Positions 7,051 through 13,639 of a stretch of 29,187 nt of DNA are shown piece by piece (the first letter of the stretch is position 1; every line of letters starts with the position of its first letter). This DNA is from an uncultured Oscillospiraceae bacterium. GTDB lineage: Bacteria > Bacillota > Clostridia > Oscillospirales > Oscillospiraceae. The position numbers were made by a program, and so were the translations under genes. The notes under the pieces were generated by a model that saw only the letters and a program-made list of their open reading frames with translations, made no database searches and was not told where the DNA came from. The DNA lies in contig CAKTIN010000015.1 of NCBI GenBank assembly GCA_934565775.1, forward strand, positions 1 through 29,187, read 5' to 3'.

Positions 7051-8354
7051 CGGCGGTTCAGGTCATCGGCGCGGGCCTTGCCGGCTCTGAGGCGGCGTGG
7101 CAGCTGGCCCAGCGGGGGATTCCCGTAGAGCTGGTGGAAATGAAGCCCGGGAAAATGACGCCCGCACATCACAGCCCGGATTTCGCGGAGCTGGTCTGCT
7201 CCAATTCTCTCCGAGGAGACCGGCTGGAAAACGCCGTGGGCCTGCTGAAGGAGGAGCTCCGGCGCATGGGGAGCCTGATCCTCCAGTGCGCCGATGCCAC
7301 CAAGGTGGAGGCCGGCGGCTGCCTGGCGGTGGACCGGCACGGCTTCTCCGCCATGGTGACCCGGAAGCTCCGCAGCCATCCGCTGATCTCCGTCCGCTCT
7401 CAGGAGGTGACCCAGGTGCCCCCCGGGCCGGTCATTCTTGCGACGGGGCCCCTGACCTCCGACGCACTGTCCGATGCCATCGGCGCCTATTTCGGCAATC
7501 GGGAATATCTGCACTTTTTTGACGCGGCGGCGCCGCTGGTAACGGCGGAGTCTTTGAATATGGAGAAGGCCTGGCGGGCCTCCCGGTATGACCGGGGCTC
7601 GGCAGACTATATCAACTGCCCCCTGAGCCGGGAGGAGTACGACGGGTTTTATGAGACCCTAATCTCCGCACAGGAGGCGGAGGTCCACGGCTTTGAGGAT
7701 AAAAACGTATTTGAGGGCTGTATGCCCGTGGAGGTTATGGCCCGCCGGGGGTATGATACCCTGCGCTTCGGCCCCATGAAGCCCGTGGGCCTGCCGGACC
7801 CCAGGACCGGGAAGGACCCCTATGCCGTGGTGCAGCTCCGGCAGGACAATGCCCAGGGCAGCGTCTACAATCTGGTGGGCTTCCAGACCCATCTGAAGTT
7901 CCCGGAGCAGAAGCGGGTGTTTTCCATGATCCCGGGCCTGGAGCAGGCGGAATTTGTCCGGTACGGGGTGATGCACCGCAATACCTTCCTCCGCTCCCCG
8001 GGGCTACTGGACCGGTTCTATGCAGACCTGCGGGACCCGCTGGTGGCCTTCGCCGGGCAGATGACCGGCGTGGAGGGCTATGTGGAGTCTACTGCCTCCG
8101 GCTTTTTGGCGGCGGTGGCCATAGCTTATAAGGTCCGGGGGCAGGAGCCGCCGGAATTCCCCCGGCAGACCGCCATCGGCGCCCTGGGGGCCTATATCAG
8201 CGACACGACGGTTGCAAATTTTCAGCCGATGAATGTGAATTTCAGCATTTTAGAGCCGCTGGAGCGGCGGATCAAGCCAAAATCCGCTAAGAATCTGGCA
8301 ATTTCCCAGCGCTCTCTTGCAATCATTGACCAAATGGTGCAGGAGGGTATCTAA
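7047..8354 (+). CDS. trmFO: Methylenetetrahydrofolate-tRNA-(uracil-54-C5)-methyltransferase
   Basis: A 435-aa flavoprotein that makes ribothymidine at position 54 of tRNA using methylene-tetrahydrofolate as carbon donor and FADH2 as reductant. The N-terminal FAD-binding motif VIGAGLAGSEAAWQL (6-20), the LVCSNSLRGD segment holding Cys51 and the EGCMPVE segment holding Cys225 match the two functional cysteines of TrmFO. The C-terminal half contains YVESTASGF and NFQPMNVNF, both highly conserved. The length equals that of Bacillus TrmFO. It overlaps topA by 4 nt, as part of the conserved dprA-topA-trmFO block; 22 nt separate it from plsX. Confidence 0.96.
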   Translation: MTAVQVIGAGLAGSEAAWQLAQRGIPVELVEMKPGKMTPAHHSPDFAELVCSNSLRGDRLENAVGLLKEELRRMGSLILQCADATKVEAGGCLAVDRHGFSAMVTRKLRSHPLISVRSQEVTQVPPGPVILATGPLTSDALSDAIGAYFGNREYLHFFDAAAPLVTAESLNMEKAWRASRYDRGSADYINCPLSREEYDGFYETLISAQEAEVHGFEDKNVFEGCMPVEVMARRGYDTLRFGPMKPVGLPDPRTGKDPYAVVQLRQDNAQGSVYNLVGFQTHLKFPEQKRVFSMIPGLEQAEFVRYGVMHRNTFLRSPGLLDRFYADLRDPLVAFAGQMTGVEGYVESTASGFLAAVAIAYKVRGQEPPEFPRQTAIGALGAYISDTTVANFQPMNVNFSILEPLERRIKPKSAKNLAISQRSLAIIDQMVQEGI

Positions 8355-8376
8355 CAGAAAGAAAGAGGGCAGCGCA

Positions 8377-9411
8377 ATGCGTATTATTCTGGACGCCATG
8401 GGCGGAGACAACGCGCCGGAGGCCGCCGTTTTAGGGGCCATCGACGCGGTAAAGGAGTATGGGGTGGATCTGACCCTGGTCGGAAAGGGCGAAGAGATCC
8501 TGAACGTCATGCGCAGCCACGGAATTTCCGACCTGCCCAAGGGGATGGAGATCGCCGGGGCGGAGGACGTGGTCACCATGCACGACGATCCGGCCACCGT
8601 CACCCGGACAAGAAAGACCTCCTCTATGATTGTGGGCCTGAAAATGCTGGCCGACGGCCAGGCGGACGCCTTTATTTCCGCCGGGAATACCGGAGCCCTG
8701 CTGACCGGCGCTACCCTGATCGTCAAGCGGGTCCGGCCGGTGCGCCGGGCGGCGTTTGGCCCTGTGATCCCCAATAAGGCCGGGGGAAAAACCGTCATCA
8801 TCGACTGCGGCGCCAATGTGGAGTGCACGCCGGAGTTTCTGGTGCAGTTCGGCTGCATCGGCTCGCTGTACGCCCGGAAAAATCTGGGCATCCCGGAGCC
8901 TCGGGTGGGTCTGCTGAACAACGGCGCGGAGGATTCCAAGGGCGGCCCTCTGCAAAAGGAGGCCTATGCGCGGCTGAAGCAGGCGAACGACCTGGGGCTG
9001 CTCCGCTTTACCGGAAACGTGGAGGCCCGGGACGTGCTCCTGGGTGCGGTGGACGTGGTGGTCTGCGACGGCTTCTCCGGCAATGTGCTGCTGAAGTCCA
9101 TCGAGGGCACGGCCATGTTCATGGGCTCCATGATGAAGAGGATGTTCAAAAAGAACCTGTTGACCAAGCTGGGCTATTTGTGCGTCCGGGGCGGCGTGAA
9201 GGAAATGACCGCCATGATGGATTACCGCCGGGCCGGCGGGACGGCGCTGCTGGGCATTCGCAAGCCGGTGATCAAGGCCCACGGGTCCTCGGACCGGCTG
9301 GCCTTCCAGTGCGCCATTCGTCAGGCCATGGAGGCGGCGCAGAACGATATTTCTCAGGAACTGGAGACGGCGCTGGCCGCCTTGCCGAAGGAGCAGAAAG
9401 AGCATGATTAA
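8377..9411 (+). CDS. plsX: Phosphate acyltransferase PlsX
   Basis: A 344-aa peripheral membrane enzyme that converts acyl-ACP to acyl-phosphate for the PlsY step of phospholipid synthesis. The family signature DAMGGDNAPEA is at residues 6-16. AFISAGNTGALLTGATL, IIDCGANVECTPEFLVQF and CDGFSGNVLLKSIEG are the other conserved blocks. The start at 8377 follows an AGAGGG site. The frame is open for 20 codons further upstream, but those would overlap trmFO and have no family match. The end overlaps rnc by 8 nt. The acpP gene often found between plsX and rnc is absent. Confidence 0.95.
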   Translation: MRIILDAMGGDNAPEAAVLGAIDAVKEYGVDLTLVGKGEEILNVMRSHGISDLPKGMEIAGAEDVVTMHDDPATVTRTRKTSSMIVGLKMLADGQADAFISAGNTGALLTGATLIVKRVRPVRRAAFGPVIPNKAGGKTVIIDCGANVECTPEFLVQFGCIGSLYARKNLGIPEPRVGLLNNGAEDSKGGPLQKEAYARLKQANDLGLLRFTGNVEARDVLLGAVDVVVCDGFSGNVLLKSIEGTAMFMGSMMKRMFKKNLLTKLGYLCVRGGVKEMTAMMDYRRAGGTALLGIRKPVIKAHGSSDRLAFQCAIRQAMEAAQNDISQELETALAALPKEQKEHD

Positions 9412-10087
9412 GGATTTGGAGGCCGCCATCGGCTATACCTTTCGGGATATTTCCCTGCTGCAAAACGCGCTGACCCATAGTTCTTACGCCAACGAGCGCT
9501 GGCATGACAGCCTGGCCAGCAACGAGCGCCTGGAGTTCTTGGGGGATTCCGTGCTGGGAATGGTGACGGCGGAGCACTTATACCGGACCTTCCCACAGCG
9601 GCCGGAGGGGGAGCTGTCCCGCCTTCGGGCGGAGCTGGTCTGTGAGACGAATCTGGCCCGGGTGGCGGCGCAGCTGGAGCTGGGCCGGCATCTAATGCTG
9701 GGCCATGGCGAAGAGCAGGGGGGCGGCCGCACCCGGGAGAGCATCCTGGCGGACGCGGTGGAATCCATCATCGCCGCGACCTATCTGGACGGCGGATTCC
9801 AGCCTGCCGCAAGGCTGATTCATCGGTTTATCCTCTCGGATATTCCTGTGGAGAAGCCCCGGATCGTGGATTATAAGACCCAGCTTCAGGAGCTGGTGCA
9901 GCAGAAGAAAAACCAGACCATTACCTATGTCCTTACGGGGGAGTCCGGCCCGGACCATGCCAAGGAATTTTCCGTGGAGGTGCGGATCAACGGCGAACCC
10001 ATGGGCAGAGGCAGCGGCACCAGCAAGAAGCGCGCCGAGCAGGACGCGGCCCAGATGGCCTATGAGGCGCTTACCGAACAGAAATAA
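9404..10087 (+). CDS. rnc: Ribonuclease III
   Basis: A 227-aa double-strand-specific endoribonuclease for rRNA and mRNA processing. The signature NERLEFLGDSVL covers residues 40-51 (catalytic E44 and D48 region) and the second acidic site lies in ILADAVESIIAATYLDGG. The C-terminal double-stranded-RNA-binding domain runs from about 156 to 225 (DYKTQLQELVQQ, then the GTSKKRAEQDAAQMAYEAL helix). It overlaps plsX by 8 nt, so translation is probably coupled. Because element copy 2 and several long perfect hairpins lie immediately downstream, autoregulation by cleavage of its own 3' region is conceivable, but nothing in the sequence proves it. Confidence 0.95.
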   Translation: MIKDLEAAIGYTFRDISLLQNALTHSSYANERWHDSLASNERLEFLGDSVLGMVTAEHLYRTFPQRPEGELSRLRAELVCETNLARVAAQLELGRHLMLGHGEEQGGGRTRESILADAVESIIAATYLDGGFQPAARLIHRFILSDIPVEKPRIVDYKTQLQELVQQKKNQTITYVLTGESGPDHAKEFSVEVRINGEPMGRGSGTSKKRAEQDAAQMAYEALTEQK

Positions 10088-10088
10088 A

Positions 10089-10126
10089 GAACCGGCTCTG
10101 AGAAAATTGCTTCTCAGAGCCGGCTC
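10089..10126 (+). terminator. Terminator-like hairpin after rnc (left member of a pair)
   Basis: Stem CCGGCTCTGAGAA (10092-10104) with TTCTCAGAGCCGG (10111-10123), loop AATTGC, beginning two bases after the rnc stop codon. No T-run follows because the repeat element starts at 10126. A related hairpin lies at 10375-10411. Confidence 0.7.
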
Positions 10127-10375
10127 AGACTGTCAAGAAACCCCCGTACCGTTAAAATGCAGGAAAATACGAAAGGACTTCCGGAGCCTTTGCGGCGCTT
10201 TACAAACCGTAGAATTTCTGAAAAAGTTTGGAGGTTCGTGAGAATATAGCATTTTAACTTACTGCACAACTCGTATCCTACCGTATCGATATACGCCGAC
10301 GGATACGAGTTGTTTGTCTCCGGCGCTTTCTTGCCGTCTGGCAGTGTGTCAAAAAACGAGTTTTTTGACACACTG
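10126..10375 (+). repeat. Structured intergenic repeat element, copy 2
   Basis: A 250-bp copy of the element at 285-533. It starts CAGACTGTCAAGAAACCCCC. The outer stem of the two-tier hairpin is CAACTCGTATCC (10267-10278) with GGATACGAGTTG (10301-10312), which differs from copy 1 by a paired C-G to T-A change. The inner stem and internal loops are identical to copy 1. The inward-facing terminal repeat TTTCTTGCCGTCTG ends at 10340. The right-end hairpin (10342-10356 with 10361-10375, perfect 15-bp stem, loop CGAG) carries its own compensatory T-A for C-G change. It occupies most of the 357-bp gap between rnc and the convergent flavoprotein gene. Confidence 0.9.
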
Positions 10376-10411
10376 AACCGCCCCTGAGAAGTTGCTTCTC
10401 AGGGGCGGTTC
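10375..10411 (+). repeat. Second rnc-terminator-like hairpin, right of element copy 2
   Basis: Perfect 16-bp stem (10375-10390 with 10396-10411), loop GTTGC. Compared with 10089-10126 it keeps CTGAGAA / TTCTCAG and the loop TTGC, but differs at two stem positions on both arms (G-C to C-G and T-A to C-G). This looks like an older duplication that has drifted while keeping base pairing. Confidence 0.7.
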
Positions 10412-10415
10412 TTAC

Positions 10416-10442
10416 GCGGAGGCAGGGCTGCCTCCGCTTTTT
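10416..10442 (+). terminator. Rho-independent terminator
   Basis: Stem GCGGAGGCAG (10416-10425) with CTGCCTCCGC (10428-10437), followed by a T-run that runs to 10442. It can stop plus-strand transcription coming from rnc before the convergent gene that ends at 10445. Confidence 0.75.
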
Positions 10443-10444
10443 GC

Positions 10445-11815
10445 TTAAGCCCGCTGGGCGATGCTCCGCGCCACGTGTACGCCGCTGGCGGAGGCGTGGG
10501 ACAGGGAGTGGGTAATGCCGCTGCCGTCGCCGATGATATAGAGCCCGTCGTATTTGGCCTTGAGCTCGCTGTCTACCTCGACTTCCATATTGTAGAACTT
10601 TACCTCTACGCCATAAAGCAGGGTGTCGTCGTTGGCGGTGCCGGGAGCGACCTTATCCAGGGCGTAGATCATTTCAATGATGCCGTCCAGAATCCGCTTG
10701 GGCAGTACCAGGCTCAGGTCGCCGGGGGTGGCGTTCAGAGTGGGGGTCATGAAGGAGTCCATCATGCGGTTGGGGGTGGACCGGCGGCCCCGAATCAGGT
10801 CGCCGAAGCGCTGGACGATGACGCCGCCGCCCAGCATATTGCTCAGCCGGGCAATGGATTCGCCATAGCCGTTGGAGTCCTTAAAGGGCTCGGAGAAGTG
10901 CTTCGCCACCAGCAGGGCAAAGTTGGTGTTTTCCGTCTGCTTGGCGGGGTCCTCATAGCTGTGGCCGTTGACGGTGATGATGCCGTTGGTGTTCTCGTTG
11001 ACCACGGCGCCCCGGGGGTTCATGCAGAAGGTCCGCACCAGGTCCCCGTATTTCTTCGTCCGGTAAACGATCTTGCCCTCATAAAGCTCGTCGGTAATGT
11101 GAGAGAAAACCTCCGCCGGGAGCTCCACCCGGACGCCGATGTCCACCCGGTTGGACTTGGTGGGGATGTCCATCTCATGGCACACCTGCTCCATCCATTT
11201 GCTGCCGCTGCGGCCCACGGAGATGACGCAGTCCTGGCAGGTGAAGGACTTGTCCCGGCACTCCACCAGATAGCCGCCGTCCCGGCGGGAGAGCATCTCC
11301 ACGGGGGTGTCAAAGTAGAAGGTGACCTTCTCCTTCAGATAGGCGTACAGATTTTCCAGCACCACATAGTTAATATCCGTTCCCAGATGGCGCACGGAGG
11401 CGTCCAGCAGGTGCAGGTCGTTTTGAATGCACAGCTTTTTGAACTGGGTCCCAGTCGTGGAGTACAGCTTGGTGCCCGCGCCGCCGAAGCGCATATTGAT
11501 CTCGTCTACATAGTGCATCAGGTCCAGGGCCTGCTTCTTGCCGATATACTGGTACAAAGTGCCGCCGAAATCGTTGGTGATGTTGTATTTTCCGTCCGAA
11601 AAAGCGCCTGCGCCGCCAAAGCCGCTCATAATGGAGCAGCATTTGCAGGAAATGCAGGATTTCACCTTGTCCCCGTCAATGGGGCAGTGCCGCTTGTTCA
11701 GCGGGTGGCCCGCCTCAAATACGGCGACGCGCAGAGACGGCTTGCGCTGGATCAGCTCATAGGCGGTGAAGATGCCGCCGGGACCTGCGCCGATAATAAT
11801 GACATCATAATCCAT
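10445..11815 (-). CDS. FAD-dependent dehydrogenase-like protein (COG2509 family, short form)
   Basis: A 456-aa predicted flavoprotein. DVIIIGAGPGG at the N-terminus is the dinucleotide-binding motif; MSGFGGAGAFSDGKYN, CVISVGRSGS, CMNPRGAVV and the C-terminal GLYIIGDGSGITHSLSHA-type FAD-binding segment match the COG2509 family of uncharacterised FAD-dependent dehydrogenases. A cysteine-rich stretch (KSCISCKCCS, about 53-62) stands out and could bind a metal or cluster; that is inference. A longer paralogue lies at 13640-15238. The substrate is unknown. It has its own promoter (11875-11903) and a GGAGG ribosome site just upstream of the ATG, and forms a single-gene unit convergent with rnc. Confidence 0.85.
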   Translation of the reverse strand: MDYDVIIIGAGPGGIFTAYELIQRKPSLRVAVFEAGHPLNKRHCPIDGDKVKSCISCKCCSIMSGFGGAGAFSDGKYNITNDFGGTLYQYIGKKQALDLMHYVDEINMRFGGAGTKLYSTTGTQFKKLCIQNDLHLLDASVRHLGTDINYVVLENLYAYLKEKVTFYFDTPVEMLSRRDGGYLVECRDKSFTCQDCVISVGRSGSKWMEQVCHEMDIPTKSNRVDIGVRVELPAEVFSHITDELYEGKIVYRTKKYGDLVRTFCMNPRGAVVNENTNGIITVNGHSYEDPAKQTENTNFALLVAKHFSEPFKDSNGYGESIARLSNMLGGGVIVQRFGDLIRGRRSTPNRMMDSFMTPTLNATPGDLSLVLPKRILDGIIEMIYALDKVAPGTANDDTLLYGVEVKFYNMEVEVDSELKAKYDGLYIIGDGSGITHSLSHASASGVHVARSIAQRA

Positions 11816-11835
11816 AAAGAACCTCCGAGGAAAAC

Positions 11836-11860
11836 GCCCTGCGCATCCCTGCGCAAGGGC
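11836..11860 (-). promoter_or_regulatory. 5'-leader hairpin of the COG2509 flavoprotein gene
   Basis: On the minus strand GCCC-T-TGCGCA-GGGA-TGCGCA-GGGC forms a 10-bp stem with one bulged T and a 4-nt GGGA loop. It begins within about 10 nt of the predicted start of transcription and ends before the ribosome site. It could stabilise the mRNA 5' end or be a binding site; no ligand class is recognised. Confidence 0.45.
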
Positions 11861-11874
11861 AAACTACATCCTTA

Positions 11875-11903
11875 ATTATACTACATTTTTCTGGCTTTTT
11901 CAA
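11875..11903 (-). promoter_or_regulatory. Sigma-A promoter of the COG2509 flavoprotein gene
   Basis: Read on the minus strand: TTGAAA (11903-11898), 17-nt spacer, TATAAT (11880-11875). It lies directly downstream of the lipoprotein gene of the next operon, separating the two transcription units. Confidence 0.8.
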
Positions 11904-11926
11904 CCGCTTGCCCGGAAAATATGGGG

Positions 11927-12382
11927 CTATTTGCCGGGGCGGACCTCCACGGAGAAGGCGGCGCTCTCTCCGGCAGCCCGCAGGGCGCAGGGCCCCTCCA
12001 CCCCGGGAAGCGTTACGGTGACGGTCTGGCCGACGGGGACGTCGCAGAGGATCTTGCCGTCGCTGTAAAAATACAGCTTAAGGTTCCCCTCGGTCAAGGC
12101 GGAGCTTACCGTAAAGACGCAGTCCCCGGCCTCCCAATTGGTGAAGCGATAGATCTCAGCAATCCCGGAGAGCTTCCGGGTGCGGAAGGAGACCCGGCCA
12201 TTGGAGGAAGCAGTGACGGTATTTTGTTGCAGGACATGGGTGGGTTTGGCAATCAACTCCTCCTGGGTGATGCTGCAAAGGGAGAAGTCCTCTGTGCCGT
12301 TGGTGTCTGGGATATGGGACAGAGAGCCGCAGCCGGACAGCAGCAGGGCAACGGCGAGAAACAGAACGGACAGCTTTTTCAC
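11927..12382 (-). CDS. Predicted lipoprotein of unknown function
   Basis: A 151-aa protein with a lipoprotein signal: MKK, a hydrophobic stretch, then lipobox LLSGC with Cys18 as the predicted lipidated residue. The mature part is about 130 aa and rich in Ser/Thr and beta-strand-like alternation (RVSFRTRKLSGIAEIYRF, CVFTVSSAL, GQTVTVTLPGVEG), suggesting a small beta-sandwich outside the membrane. The start is GTG at 12382, with AGGAGG at 12394-12389 on the minus strand. It is the last gene of the four-gene minus-strand operon, 13 nt after the CPBP protease gene. I do not recognise the family. Confidence 0.75.
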   Translation of the reverse strand: MKKLSVLFLAVALLLSGCGSLSHIPDTNGTEDFSLCSITQEELIAKPTHVLQQNTVTASSNGRVSFRTRKLSGIAEIYRFTNWEAGDCVFTVSSALTEGNLKLYFYSDGKILCDVPVGQTVTVTLPGVEGPCALRAAGESAAFSVEVRPGK

Positions 12383-12395
12383 AGGTGGCCTCCTA

Positions 12396-13634
12396 CTAGG
12401 AAAGCGGGGAGATCGTGGTCAGAGAGACAAGCGCCATGGCTACGATCAGAAGAATATTCCAGGGGTTGGTCCAGAACAGCTTCGTATACGCCCGGTCAAT
12501 GGGGCTGCTGCTGCACCAGGCGGACAGCTTCCTCCTGCGGACCAGGCAAAGCACGATCCCAATCAGCGCCAGGAGCACCAGAATGCCAAGCTGCACTGCC
12601 GTTTGATAGGCGGGGGGAACCAGACCGGTGAGATAGCGCATTCCATAGTTCAGAACCAGGTTGTTGAAAATATGCAGGAAAATGCTCCAGAAAATGGAGT
12701 ATTCCATGGCGGTATAGCCCAGGATCAGGCCAAAGGCAAAGGCAAAAATGCCCTGGGGCAGATTTCCGTGGAACAGGCCGAAGAGCAGAGCGGAGAGCAG
12801 CACGGCGAGCTTCCGGCCGAAGGGCTGGAAGGTCCGGAGAATGGCGCCCCGGAACCAGAGCTTCTCGGTAATGGGGCCCAGAAATGCAATATAAAGGAAC
12901 ATCGTCAGGCTGTCCATGCCGGTGCCGGTGGCATTTTCCAGAGCGGAGGTAAGGGTGAAGCCAAACAGGCGGAACAGCAGCTCCAGAACGACGGCGACCA
13001 CCGAAAACAGCAGTTGGCAGGCGGGCCCCAGACAGATCAGAGTGACAAGGGTCACGGGCCTCATGGGGGCATTCCTGCGGAATGCGACAAAGCGGAAGAA
13101 GGGAGCGCGCTTCCAGACCCACAGAACGATCAGCCCAAGGGCGGTGGAGAGAAGATAGCCGTAGCCCATGGTGCTCAGAAGGGAGGAAGGGTCCGGATTC
13201 TTCCCCTGGAAGGAGGCGGCCAACGCCTGAAACAGCATAAGAAGGAAGGTCGCCAGATTCATGACCAGGAAGTACAGCAGGAGCATGGAGGCCGGACGGC
13301 CCAGGAGCTTTTTATGCTGCTTCCGGAGATAGAAGGGGTGAGCCGGATCAGGGGCTGGTCCCGGATACACCGGCGTGGGGGGATAGAAGCCCTGGGGCGG
13401 ACAGACCGGCCCGTAGGGCTCCCAGCCTGGAACCGGCGCGCCATAAGGCGCAGGGGGATAGGGCGGGGGAACGGGCGGACAGGGCCCCTGGGGTGGATAG
13501 GCATCCCAACCCGGATAGGTACCCCAATTCGGATCGGGGCTTGCCGGGGGCGGATAGGCGACCCAATTCGGATCGGGACCGGCCTGCCCTGCGGGCGGCT
13601 GATTTGCGGGAATGGGATTTTGCGGTTGCTCCAT
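12396..13634 (-). CDS. CPBP-family intramembrane metalloprotease with proline-rich N-terminus
   Basis: A 412-aa membrane protein. The first roughly 100 residues are Pro/Tyr/Gly-rich (ANQPPAGQAGPDPNW, repeated DPNW and YPPP units) and probably form a disordered cytoplasmic tail. Eight or so hydrophobic segments follow. The C-terminal half carries the CPBP (Rce1/CAAX protease-like, ABI) motifs: TEKLWFRGAI (about 254-263), FGLFHGNL (about 284-291) and a final FLHIFNN. The first motif is usually EExxxR; here the second Glu is Lys, although the first Glu, the Arg and both His are kept. CPBP proteins act in prenyl-protein-like processing or bacteriocin self-immunity; the substrate here is unknown. 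ATG 13634 follows GAGGGG and lies 5 nt after the flavoprotein stop. Confidence 0.82.
   Translation of the reverse strand: MEQPQNPIPANQPPAGQAGPDPNWVAYPPPASPDPNWGTYPGWDAYPPQGPCPPVPPPYPPAPYGAPVPGWEPYGPVCPPQGFYPPTPVYPGPAPDPAHPFYLRKQHKKLLGRPASMLLLYFLVMNLATFLLMLFQALAASFQGKNPDPSSLLSTMGYGYLLSTALGLIVLWVWKRAPFFRFVAFRRNAPMRPVTLVTLICLGPACQLLFSVVAVVLELLFRLFGFTLTSALENATGTGMDSLTMFLYIAFLGPITEKLWFRGAILRTFQPFGRKLAVLLSALLFGLFHGNLPQGIFAFAFGLILGYTAMEYSIFWSIFLHIFNNLVLNYGMRYLTGLVPPAYQTAVQLGILVLLALIGIVLCLVRRRKLSAWCSSSPIDRAYTKLFWTNPWNILLIVAMALVSLTTISPLS
13501..13578 (-). repeat. Imperfect tandem repeats encoding DPNW/YPPP units
   Basis: Three related 19-bp segments (13501-13519, 13521-13539, 13560-13578) share a CCCAATTCGGATCGGG core and encode the repeated DPNW motif in the proline-rich tail of the CPBP protein. 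They probably arose by local duplication or slippage. Confidence 0.6.
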
Positions 13635-13639
13635 GACGG

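Noticed and set aside
10475..11875. Plus-strand open frame of 466 codons opposite the COG2509 flavoprotein
   Set aside because: The minus-strand protein has FAD motifs, a ribosome site and a promoter; the plus-strand product is low-complexity Val/Ala/Gly/His.
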